From SZUA-309 sp965232595 (GTDB taxonomy: Bacteria > Pseudomonadota > Gammaproteobacteria > Pseudomonadales > Azotimanducaceae), in assembly GCA_965232595.1 (NCBI GenBank), contig OZ246983.1, forward strand, positions 3,100,001 through 3,164,000: a stretch of DNA of 64,000 bases, in the 5' to 3' direction. The translations under genes were made by a program, and so were the position numbers. The notes under the pieces were generated by a model, which saw nothing but the letters and a program-made list of their open reading frames with translations, did not search any database and was not told the origin of the DNA. Shown one piece after another: positions 33,338 through 40,871 of the stretch (within the stretch, counting starts at the first letter, position 1; each line of letters begins with the position of its first letter).

Positions 33338-34266
33338 CAGCGCTCCATCCCGTCTCGGTAAGGGCTGAGATCCCAGCCGGGATAGCGGGCCGCGGCGCGA
33401 TCCAGCGTCACCGGGGTCCAAAACGGATGCCCCGGCGGCTGCACGCCGAAGCAGCTGAGCTGGTCCGGGGTGGCGTGCTCGAACACGTTCGCCCAGGGCT
33501 GGGTGTGGTGATAAGGCCAGGCGTGGTAGCCGATCGCGTCGTTGTCCGCCCGCTTGAAGCAGGCCATGACCGCGAAGCGATAGCCGCCGGGTGCGGTCAG
33601 GTTCGTACCTCGATGGTAGACGTCGATGCTGTACGGAAAGATGGTGCCCGCGGGCGCGGCGCTGGAGTGCTCATAAGGCGCGAGCTTCGCCTGCAGGTCC
33701 GGATCGCCGCGAAACTGTGCTTCCGGTCCGACCAGGCGCTCGCTGTCCGTGCGGGTCACGAAGTGCATCGGGCCGTGCGCTTCCGTCACGTCGGTGAAGT
33801 AGCAGAGGATGGTGATGGAGTTGTCCCGGGCATCTTCGGCCGGCACGGTCAGGGTGTGGTTGGTGAAGTCGGTGTGCAGCGGCTGGTCGTAGTCCGCATC
33901 GCCGGTGAATTTTGCCCAGGCCTGGCACTGATAGAGGTGGATCCTGTCCGTCTCGAGCGCGGCCCGGGCAAATCGGATCAGCTCCGGATGAACGCCGATC
34001 AGGTTCAGCGCCGGTGAGCAGTCGAAGGGGATGGCGGCGAAGGTGCTGAACTGCGCGGCATTGAAGCGGCCGATCTCGCCCGGCGCTTTCTTCTCCACTG
34101 CCTGTTCGGCACCCGCATCGCGGCCGAATACGGTCACGAAGTCATCGTGGACGGCCGCCACCTCCTCGCTGCTGAAGAAGTCATGAATGAGAACGCCGCC
34201 GTCCCGTCGCCAGGCATCCAGATCGGCCTGCTGGTACCTCGCGGGTTGGTTTCCGGTGGCGGTCAT
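33337..34266 (-). CDS. Phytanoyl-CoA dioxygenase (PhyH) family protein
   Basis: A 309-residue Fe(II)/2-oxoglutarate oxygenase. The iron site is H-x-D in PLHTDFTNH and the distal His in DVYHRGTNL. PhyH relatives hydroxylate lipids, acyl-CoAs, ectoine or natural products. ATG at 34266 follows the esterase stop by 4 nt, with GGAG upstream. Its setting between an esterase and a cyclodeaminase-like enzyme suggests one catabolic or biosynthetic path. Confidence 0.87.
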   Translation of the reverse strand: MTATGNQPARYQQADLDAWRRDGGVLIHDFFSSEEVAAVHDDFVTVFGRDAGAEQAVEKKAPGEIGRFNAAQFSTFAAIPFDCSPALNLIGVHPELIRFARAALETDRIHLYQCQAWAKFTGDADYDQPLHTDFTNHTLTVPAEDARDNSITILCYFTDVTEAHGPMHFVTRTDSERLVGPEAQFRGDPDLQAKLAPYEHSSAAPAGTIFPYSIDVYHRGTNLTAPGGYRFAVMACFKRADNDAIGYHAWPYHHTQPWANVFEHATPDQLSCFGVQPPGHPFWTPVTLDRAAARYPGWDLSPYRDGMER

Positions 34267-34270
34267 CAAC

Positions 34271-35209
34271 TCACTCCTCGCGCCACAGCCAGCGCAGGGA
34301 GTCGGCGAAAATCGCGCCGCCGTGCCGGAGGCTGTGGCCACCCGAGCCGAACACGAACTGATGATCATAGCCCGCGTAAGCGAGGGCGTTTGCCATGGTT
34401 CGATTGGCCAGCGGCCAGTCGCCGAACAGCGTCTGAGCATCGTTTTCACCGGACTGCAGGAAGATCCGGATGGGTTTGCGCGCCGTGGTTCGAATCAGGT
34501 AGGGGTAGTTCTGGCCGCCGCGAATGCCGGTGAACGAGCCGCAGTGGCTGAGCACGCGGCCGAACTGCTGCGGGTGCATCCAGGCCGCGGTGAAGGCGCA
34601 GATCCCGCCGCTGGAGATGCCGCAGATGGTGCGCTCAGCCGGATCGGCCTGAAAGGTGATGCCGTGCGCGGCGGCAACGTACGGCAGCACTTCCCGAAGG
34701 AGAAAGTTTCCGTAATCCGCGGTCAGCGAGTCGTACTCGTAGCTGCGCTGGGCCATCGCTTCGACGTTGTACTCGCCGGGTGCCACGGTGATCCCGATCG
34801 GCACGCCCGGATCGACGAACACGCCCACGGTCTGCGCGATCTCGCCTCGGGCGTGCAACGTGTCCAGCACACGGGTTGCACGCACAGCACCTCGCCTGGC
34901 GACGTAACCACTGCCATCCTGGAACAGGATCAGTCGGGCCGGCTGCGTCTGATCGAAGCCGGCCGGCGTATAGACGTGGAGCGTGCGGTGCGTGTCCGGG
35001 TAGATCTCCGAGTCCTGCCAGTCGCCATGCCGGGTGACGTTGCCTGCGGGCACCTCGTCTGAGGCTTCGGCTTCCGGGCAGGGGTGGTAAGGCGCATCGC
35101 CCGGATGGTTCAGCGACGTCAGGATGTCCCGGTTCGAGCGACCGTTCACCTCGTCCGGTGGCGGCCGGTCCAGGCCGAGGGCAAGGTGAGTGTCAACGCT
35201 GAGCGGCAT
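34271..35209 (-). CDS. Esterase of the enterochelin-esterase (Fes/YieL) type
   Basis: A 312-residue alpha/beta-hydrolase, probably cytosolic (no signal peptide). RLILFQDGSGYV precedes the oxyanion region, GISSGGICAFTAAW carries the nucleophile Ser, and GGHSLRHGG near the C-terminus holds the His. Related proteins open siderophore esters or feruloyl esters. First gene of the minus-strand operon with PhyH, YaiI-like and cyclodeaminase genes. Confidence 0.87.
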   Translation of the reverse strand: MPLSVDTHLALGLDRPPPDEVNGRSNRDILTSLNHPGDAPYHPCPEAEASDEVPAGNVTRHGDWQDSEIYPDTHRTLHVYTPAGFDQTQPARLILFQDGSGYVARRGAVRATRVLDTLHARGEIAQTVGVFVDPGVPIGITVAPGEYNVEAMAQRSYEYDSLTADYGNFLLREVLPYVAAAHGITFQADPAERTICGISSGGICAFTAAWMHPQQFGRVLSHCGSFTGIRGGQNYPYLIRTTARKPIRIFLQSGENDAQTLFGDWPLANRTMANALAYAGYDHQFVFGSGGHSLRHGGAIFADSLRWLWREE

Positions 35210-35259
35210 CGTCTGGAATCATGCTGAAGTGCTCTCCATACTGCAGGGCCCAGCGCCTG

Positions 35260-35325
35260 GGCGCAATGTAGAGAGCGCTTCGGCGCAATGTAGAGAGCGC
35301 CCAGGCGCAATGTGGAGAGCGAGCA
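35260..35325. repeat. Three 22-bp tandem repeats before the nitroreductase gene
   Basis: GGCGCAATGTAGAGAGCGC begins at 35260 and 35282 and a variant GGCGCAATGTGGAGAGCGA at 35304, at a strict 22-bp period. The first two copies contain ATGTAG, a start followed at once by a stop. The third copy, where TAG is TGG, opens an eight-codon frame from 35310 whose TGA stop overlaps the nitroreductase ATG at 35333. It lies between two divergent operons and may be a regulator site, or a translation control element. Confidence 0.7.
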
Positions 35326-35332
35326 GCGAGCG

Positions 35333-35992
35333 ATGAGCGAACAGGAGACCTTCCCAGAGTTTTTCGACCTGGTCGGCAACGTCAGGGCGATGCGTCGGCT
35401 GAAGCCGGACCCGGTGCCGAGGTCGCTCATTGACAAAGTTCTGAACGCAGGCGTGCAGGCAGCTTCCGGTCAGAACCTGCAGCCCTGGGCCTTTGTTCTG
35501 CTCTCCGAGCCGGAAGGGAAGAAGTGGTTCGCCGACCACTACGCGCAGGCGATGGAAGACCGGTTCGGTCTGCCTATCGATCCCAGCCGGCGCTCGGGCA
35601 TGAAGATCGGCCGACAACTCCGAGCGCTGTTCTACCAGATCGATCATCTGCACGAGGCGCCCTACCTGCTGCTTGTCTGCGGCAAGCGGGACTGGCCGTT
35701 CAAAGTGGCGGAGGAAGATCGGGTGGGCCTGGCACCACCGAACTACGGGGCGGTGTATCCCTGCGTGCAGAACATCCTGCTGGCTTGCCGGGCCGTTGGC
35801 CTCGGGGCGGCGCTGACCACAATGCATCAGGTATTCGAAGAGGCGCTGCATCAGCGCTTCGGCATCCCGGAGGATTACGGGGTGGTGGTGACCATGCCGA
35901 TCGGCTGGCCCATGGGTAAGTTCGGACCGGTTACCCGAACGCCGGCCGAAGAGGTGACCCACGACGAGCACTGGCAGTCAGCCTCAGAGTAG
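35333..35992 (+). CDS. Nitroreductase-family protein
   Basis: A 219-residue flavoenzyme. RAMRRLKPDPVPRSLIDKVLNAG with AASGQNLQPWAF is the FMN-binding start, and GLGAALTTMHQ is in the C-terminal half. Typical activity is NAD(P)H-dependent reduction of nitro groups, quinones or enones. No strong ribosome site is seen; a short upstream frame ends across its ATG, so coupling is possible. An in-frame GTG at 35312 is an alternative start. It heads a plus-strand operon to 38015. Confidence 0.87.
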   Translation: MSEQETFPEFFDLVGNVRAMRRLKPDPVPRSLIDKVLNAGVQAASGQNLQPWAFVLLSEPEGKKWFADHYAQAMEDRFGLPIDPSRRSGMKIGRQLRALFYQIDHLHEAPYLLLVCGKRDWPFKVAEEDRVGLAPPNYGAVYPCVQNILLACRAVGLGAALTTMHQVFEEALHQRFGIPEDYGVVVTMPIGWPMGKFGPVTRTPAEEVTHDEHWQSASE

Positions 35993-36013
35993 ATACGAAA
36001 TCAGGAGATCCAG

Positions 36014-36856
36014 ATGTCCATAGCAGACGAGAGTCAGGCACTCTTCGAGCAGGAAGCTCAGTTTCATGCTGCCTGGCAGGCAAGCTGTGTGGATGCTGAC
36101 GGCGTGCTGCTGGATGATCCGGTGGCCCTCGCCCTGATTGCTGGCGCGCTTGCGGATCGGTTGGCCTGGGTGTTCGTCAGTGGCTATCAGGCTGCGGTGC
36201 GGTGCTGCTTCCCGGAACTGGTCGCGGGCCGTGGCTGGACCTGCCTGGCAGCCGCCGAAGCGCGCGGTGGCCAGGGGTGCGTGCTGACGAAGGAAGGTGA
36301 TGAGTTTCTGCTCAGCGGCGAGAAGTCCTGGATCGCTGGCGCCGGCGTGCTCGACTCGCTGGTTGTCTCAGTGGCTGCCGACGATGTTGCGGGTCAGCGT
36401 TTCGTTGGCGTCAGCGCCGCGGCGCCGGGCGTTTCGCTCGAGCTGCCGAGAAAGCCCGGCTTCCTGGGCGAGATGAGCCAGGGGGTTGCTCGCTTTGACC
36501 GGGTTCGGATTGCGGCTCGGCAGGTGCTCGAGGAGCCGGCCAGGGGGCTGACTTTCCGGGGTGCAGAACCCCTGTTCGTGCTGCTGGCGCTGAACGCCTG
36601 CCTGAAGTCGAAGGCCGCAGATGATGAGCTGACGATGCGCGCAGAACGGGCCATCGGCCTTGGCCGTACCCTGCCGGCGGTGCTCGGAGAGAAGGAAAAG
36701 ATCCTGCCAGGGCTTGCCGAGCTGCGCACGCTGACCGCAGAAACTCTCGATGTGGCGGGCGCTGCGCTGGCGGCCTGGCCGAGCCTGCAGGATTCCTGGG
36801 AGAAGGATGCTCGGCTCTTCTCGATGTTCGGCATCGCCGGGGAGGCATCAGCGTGA
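36014..36856 (+). CDS. Truncated acyl-CoA dehydrogenase-like protein
   Basis: A 280-residue relative of acyl-CoA dehydrogenases; normal members have about 380. The middle domain is recognisable (CLAAAEARGGQG, FLLSGEKSWIAGAGVLDSLVVSVAAD), but the C-terminal four-helix domain is short and the catalytic base region cannot be found. It may be a non-catalytic or partner subunit. AGGAGA lies 6-8 nt before the ATG. Its stop overlaps the GNAT GTG start. Confidence 0.8.
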   Translation: MSIADESQALFEQEAQFHAAWQASCVDADGVLLDDPVALALIAGALADRLAWVFVSGYQAAVRCCFPELVAGRGWTCLAAAEARGGQGCVLTKEGDEFLLSGEKSWIAGAGVLDSLVVSVAADDVAGQRFVGVSAAAPGVSLELPRKPGFLGEMSQGVARFDRVRIAARQVLEEPARGLTFRGAEPLFVLLALNACLKSKAADDELTMRAERAIGLGRTLPAVLGEKEKILPGLAELRTLTAETLDVAGAALAAWPSLQDSWEKDARLFSMFGIAGEASA

Positions 36857-37572
36857 GAACCAACGATCTGGGGCAACCGATCGGCACGCCCGTCCCTGGC
36901 TTCGAGGGCGCACTCAGGCCTGCAATGACGCCGCTCGAAGGACGCTTCTGTCGCCTGGAAAAGCTAGATCCGACGCACAGCGCAGAACTCTATGAGGCGC
37001 TGCGGGCAGACGAAACAGGTGCCCTGTGGACCTACCTGTCGGAATCACCGCCGGCCGATCTGAGCGAGCTGAGCGCCTGGGTAGAGCAGGCGAGTGACCA
37101 GCCTGATCCGGCTTACTACGCGCTCATCGAGCGCGCCAGCGGCCGCTGCCTTGGCCGGGCGGCCTACCTGCGGATCGCGCCGGCGGCCGGCAGCATCGAG
37201 GTGGGCAGCATCCTCTTCTCACCCAGCCTGCAGCGCACGCCGATGGCGACGGAGGCCATGTACCTGATGATGCAGCACGCGTTCGAGGCGCTGGGCTACC
37301 GACGCTACGAGTGGAAGTGTGACTCGCTGAACGAACCGTCGCGCCGGGCCGCTGAGCGGCTCGGCTTCACTTACGAGGGGACCTTCCGGCAGGCGCTGGT
37401 CTACAAAGGGCGGAATCGTGATACGGCCTGGTACGCGATCATCGACGAAGACTGGCCCGCCATTCGGCAGGGCTTCCGGAGCTGGTTCGATCCGGCAAAC
37501 TTCGACGAAAGTGGTCAGCAGAAGCAGTCGCTGGCGACCTTCATCGCCAGGGCGCGGGAAGCGGCTGAGTAA
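36853..37572 (+). CDS. GNAT family N-acetyltransferase (RimJ/RimL type)
   Basis: A 239-residue acetyltransferase of the RimJ-like group. GSILFSPSLQRTPMATEAMYLMM is the acetyl-CoA region and YRRYEWKCDSLNEPSRRAAERLGF the typical C-terminal motif. It acts on an amino group of a protein or small molecule. GTG at 36853 overlaps the previous stop (GTGA). Confidence 0.9.
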   Translation: MRTNDLGQPIGTPVPGFEGALRPAMTPLEGRFCRLEKLDPTHSAELYEALRADETGALWTYLSESPPADLSELSAWVEQASDQPDPAYYALIERASGRCLGRAAYLRIAPAAGSIEVGSILFSPSLQRTPMATEAMYLMMQHAFEALGYRRYEWKCDSLNEPSRRAAERLGFTYEGTFRQALVYKGRNRDTAWYAIIDEDWPAIRQGFRSWFDPANFDESGQQKQSLATFIARAREAAE

Positions 37573-37592
37573 GGCCGATCAAGGAGAGCAGC

Positions 37593-38015
37593 ATGGCAGA
37601 AGATCAGGTGAGCGCCTCCGAGGCGGAACGACTGCAGCTGGTCGAGACCTTCCGGAAAGGCTTCCATCACATCGACCGGGAGATGCTCCGCTCGGTGCTG
37701 ACCGACGACTTCGTCTGGCACATGCACTTCAATGCGGCGCAGCCGGACGGGCCGACGGGCAAGGTGCTGCGCGGCCTGGATGCGCTCATCGAAGAGCTCG
37801 AGCGCCGGCGGGCGGAGTGGTCGGACACCTGGTTCGAAGGCTTGCGTGAGCGAACGGTGGGAGAGGACGGCATCCTGCAGACGTTCTCCGCCACCGGCAA
37901 GGACGAGCACGGCAACGATTTCAACGTCAACGTGGTGGATCTCTACGACGTGCGGGATGGCCGGATCTGCAAGAAAGACACTTACTGGAAAGGTATCTGG
38001 ACTTACGCCCCCTGA
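37593..38015 (+). CDS. SnoaL/NTF2-like protein
   Basis: A 140-residue protein with the cone-shaped NTF2-like fold pattern: helical start (ERLQLVETFRKGFHHID), VLTDDFVWHMHF and a sheet ending in VVDLYDVRDGRICKKDTYW. Family members are ketosteroid-isomerase-like or polyketide-cyclase-like enzymes or ligand binders. The function here is open. Last gene of the nitroreductase operon; ends 3 bp from the convergent amidohydrolase. Confidence 0.85.
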   Translation: MAEDQVSASEAERLQLVETFRKGFHHIDREMLRSVLTDDFVWHMHFNAAQPDGPTGKVLRGLDALIEELERRRAEWSDTWFEGLRERTVGEDGILQTFSATGKDEHGNDFNVNVVDLYDVRDGRICKKDTYWKGIWTYAP

Positions 38016-38018
38016 CCG

Positions 38019-39425
38019 TCAGCGTACCCACTCTCCGCCCAGCATCACCCGGCTGATCCTGCGGGTATTGCGGATGTCTTCCAGCGGGTTCGCATCGAGC
38101 AGCACCAGATCGGCCTGCATGCCGGCAGCGATCTGCCCGGTCTCATCCTCCAGGCGCATGAAGCGGGCGCCCTGCACGGTGGCCGCGTAAAGCGCTTTCT
38201 GCGGGGACATGCCGGCCTCGACCAGCTGCTCGAGCTCCGTGTGCAGGCTCCAGCCCGGGATGCCGAGGCCGATGGGCGTGTCGGTGCCGGCACCGATGGG
38301 CACGTCGTTCGCCTGCAGCCGCCCGATCAGAAACTGGCTCCAGCGGCTGAACGTGGAATCTGCCAGCGGCGCGTTGCGTGTCATGTCATCGGCCCGGGCC
38401 TGCCAGGCCTCGGCGATGGCGGTGGGCAGATCTGACAGCGCCCGGGGCCAATCCGGATCATTGAAGGGCAGCTCGATGCTCACCGTATTCAGGCGCAGCG
38501 TTGGCACCTGCACCGTGCCCGTCAGCGTGCTCAGCACCTCGTTGCAGCGTGCCTCGTCGTAGGCTTCGATGGCCGGTACCCGCTGCAGGCTGTGCAGAGA
38601 TCGGCGCAGGTCGTAGCCGCGCCCCTCGATGAACTCACCGATCAGGCGTTGCCGCTCGCTCAGCAGCTCTGCCCAGTTGCTCGCGCAGGCCAACTCGATG
38701 TTGCGCAGGTGCTCCATGGAATCGGCGAGCGGGCCCGCTCCGTCAGCCGTCATCAGCAGCGGCACGTGGGAGGCAATGGGCATGCCAGCAGCGCGTGCTT
38801 CGGCGGCAAGCACCTCGAACACGTCCGGGCTCACCAGCTCGTAGATCTTGATCAGGCTGGCGCCCGCCGCCTTGAGCTCAGCGACGTAGGCGCGCGCGGT
38901 AGCGGCGTCCGGGATGCCGGTGCCGAGTTTGGGCCGGCCCGGGTCACCGCCGTCGTAGACCACGAAGCGGCCATCCAGAAGCGGGCCCGAGTAATAGATG
39001 TTCGGTTCCGGTGCCGGGTCGCCGGCCATGGCCTCGGTGAGGCGCTGCATCTCCTTCAGGTCGCCGCCGGTATCCCGAACGCTGGTGATGCCGTAGTCGA
39101 GGAACAGGCCGGCCATATCCGCCGTCAGCCCCAACTCGTAGAGGAAATGCACGTGCATGTCCCAGAGTCCCGGGATCAGGTACTTGCCGCTGCCGTCGAC
39201 GACCGTTGCCACTGCTTCGCCAGGCTCGCTCTGCGCCGAGACGCTGACGATGAGCCCGTCGCGAACGATCACCCGTTGCAGCGCGCTGGCGCCCGTCACC
39301 GGATCCACTACGGTCACGTTTTCGATGGCGAGACCGGTCGGTTCCGGCGTGCAGGCAAGGGTCAGCGTCAGCAAACAGCTGGCGATGGCGAGTCGGGTTG
39401 GCGTAAGGCCTGAGGCAGTAATCAT
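38019..39425 (-). CDS. Exported amidohydrolase (lipoprotein)
   Basis: A 468-residue metal-dependent amidohydrolase. The signal peptide ends at a lipobox LTLAC. DMHVHF is the first metal pair, IKIYE holds the bridging Lys region, ASHVP the next His, and GAGTDTP the Asp. Similar proteins are prolidase- or imidazolonepropionase-like. The start ATG at 39425 is preferred because the frame further upstream overlaps the M20 promoter region and lacks a signal peptide. Confidence 0.87.
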   Translation of the reverse strand: MITASGLTPTRLAIASCLLTLTLACTPEPTGLAIENVTVVDPVTGASALQRVIVRDGLIVSVSAQSEPGEAVATVVDGSGKYLIPGLWDMHVHFLYELGLTADMAGLFLDYGITSVRDTGGDLKEMQRLTEAMAGDPAPEPNIYYSGPLLDGRFVVYDGGDPGRPKLGTGIPDAATARAYVAELKAAGASLIKIYELVSPDVFEVLAAEARAAGMPIASHVPLLMTADGAGPLADSMEHLRNIELACASNWAELLSERQRLIGEFIEGRGYDLRRSLHSLQRVPAIEAYDEARCNEVLSTLTGTVQVPTLRLNTVSIELPFNDPDWPRALSDLPTAIAEAWQARADDMTRNAPLADSTFSRWSQFLIGRLQANDVPIGAGTDTPIGLGIPGWSLHTELEQLVEAGMSPQKALYAATVQGARFMRLEDETGQIAAGMQADLVLLDANPLEDIRNTRRISRVMLGGEWVR

Positions 39426-39504
39426 GGGGCTGGGTCCGGGAATCGTTTCGCTTCGCCACCATAACAAATATGCTCTTCTCTCCAGAGATCCTTCAGGAGT
39501 CCTC

Positions 39505-40833
39505 ATGCGCAAGCTCGTCCTGCTGATCAGCGCCACCCTGGCGGCTGGCACCTCCATGGCTGCTCAGGCGGCCAGCCTCAGCGAGTCCATTCAGGAAGAC
39601 TACGATGCCTACCTTGGCGTGCTCTTCGATCACTTCCACCGCAACCCGGAGCTGTCTCTGGTGGAGCACGAGACCGCCGCGCGTATGGCTGCGGAGCTGA
39701 GAGACGCGGGATTCGATGTCACCGAAGGGGTGGGTGGCACCGGTGTGATCGGGATGATGAAAAACGGCGACGGCCCCTTGGTCATGATGCGTGCGGACAT
39801 GGATGGTTTGCCGGTGAAGGAGCGGTCCGGATTGGAGAACGCATCAAAGGTGCGGCAGAAGGATCCGATCTCTGGTGCCATGGTGCCGGTCATGCATGCC
39901 TGCGGTCACGACGTGCACATCACCAGCCTGGTTGGCACCGCCCGGCAGATGGCGGCCAGACGCGGCGACTGGTCCGGTACCCTGATGCTGCTGGTGCAAC
40001 CGGCGGAAGAGCGGGTGCTTGGCGCGCGGATGATGAAGGATGATGGTCTCTGGGAGCGGTTCGGCAAACCGGACTACGCGTTCGCCTTCCATGTCTCGTC
40101 CGAGTATGAGGCAGGGAAGATCAACGTCTCAGACGGCAGCCCTTACGCCGGTGCCGATACGGTCGACATCATCATTCACGGGGTCGGCGCGCACGGCGCC
40201 AGTCCCCACGCGGGCAAGGATCCTATCGTGCTCGGCAGCCAGATCGTGCTGGCGCTGCAGACGCTGGTCGCCCGGGAGCTGTCCCCGCGCTCGCCGGGGG
40301 TTGTTACCGTGGGCTCGTTTCATGCCGGCACTAAACACAACATCATCTCCGACCGTGCCCATCTGCAGCTGACGGTGCGCAACACCAGCGAAGAGACCCG
40401 TACCCTCCTGCTCGAGGGCATCGAGCGAATCGCTGAGAACATGGGACGCGTTGCCGGCCTGCCGGAAGACAAGCTGCCGGAAGTGATCGTATCGGATGAG
40501 AGCGTCCCGCCGACCACCAATGACCCGGAGCTGGCCAGGCACCTGCGCAGCCTCTGGATCGAGCATCTGGGCGAAAGTGAGGTGATCAGCGTCAGCACCA
40601 GAGGCATGGGTGCGGAGGACTTTCCGTTTTTCAGCACCGACCCGGATATCCCCAGCGTCTACTGGTCCGTAGGCGGCACCCCGGCGGAAGATTTCGAGTG
40701 GGCGGCAGCTGGAGGCCCGCCTGTGCCGAGTCATCACTCGCCGCTGTTCAAGATCGCGCCGGAACCATCGGTCACCCGTGGGGTAGAGTCGACGGTGCTG
40801 GCGTTGATGGACTTGATGCCTGCCGCTCCTTAA
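39505..40833 (+). CDS. Exported M20-family amidohydrolase
   Basis: A 442-residue protein with a signal peptide (LVLLISATLAAGTSMAAQA). It keeps M20D features: ACGHDVH, PAEERVLGARMM, FAFHVSS and VGAHGASPHAGKDP. The relatives hydrolyse N-acyl amino acids or hippurate. AGGAG lies 5 nt before the ATG. It is divergent from the amidohydrolase and 38 bp before the CocE gene; all three could serve peptide or amide scavenging. Confidence 0.9.
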   Translation: MRKLVLLISATLAAGTSMAAQAASLSESIQEDYDAYLGVLFDHFHRNPELSLVEHETAARMAAELRDAGFDVTEGVGGTGVIGMMKNGDGPLVMMRADMDGLPVKERSGLENASKVRQKDPISGAMVPVMHACGHDVHITSLVGTARQMAARRGDWSGTLMLLVQPAEERVLGARMMKDDGLWERFGKPDYAFAFHVSSEYEAGKINVSDGSPYAGADTVDIIIHGVGAHGASPHAGKDPIVLGSQIVLALQTLVARELSPRSPGVVTVGSFHAGTKHNIISDRAHLQLTVRNTSEETRTLLLEGIERIAENMGRVAGLPEDKLPEVIVSDESVPPTTNDPELARHLRSLWIEHLGESEVISVSTRGMGAEDFPFFSTDPDIPSVYWSVGGTPAEDFEWAAAGGPPVPSHHSPLFKIAPEPSVTRGVESTVLALMDLMPAAP

Positions 40834-40871
40834 CAGGCTTCTGAACGACGACTGATCCAGGACGGCGCGCG

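Noticed and set aside
39157..39504. Upstream extension of the M20 frame
   Set aside because: A signal peptide with a good ribosome site begins at 39505, and the extension is antisense to the amidohydrolase gene.
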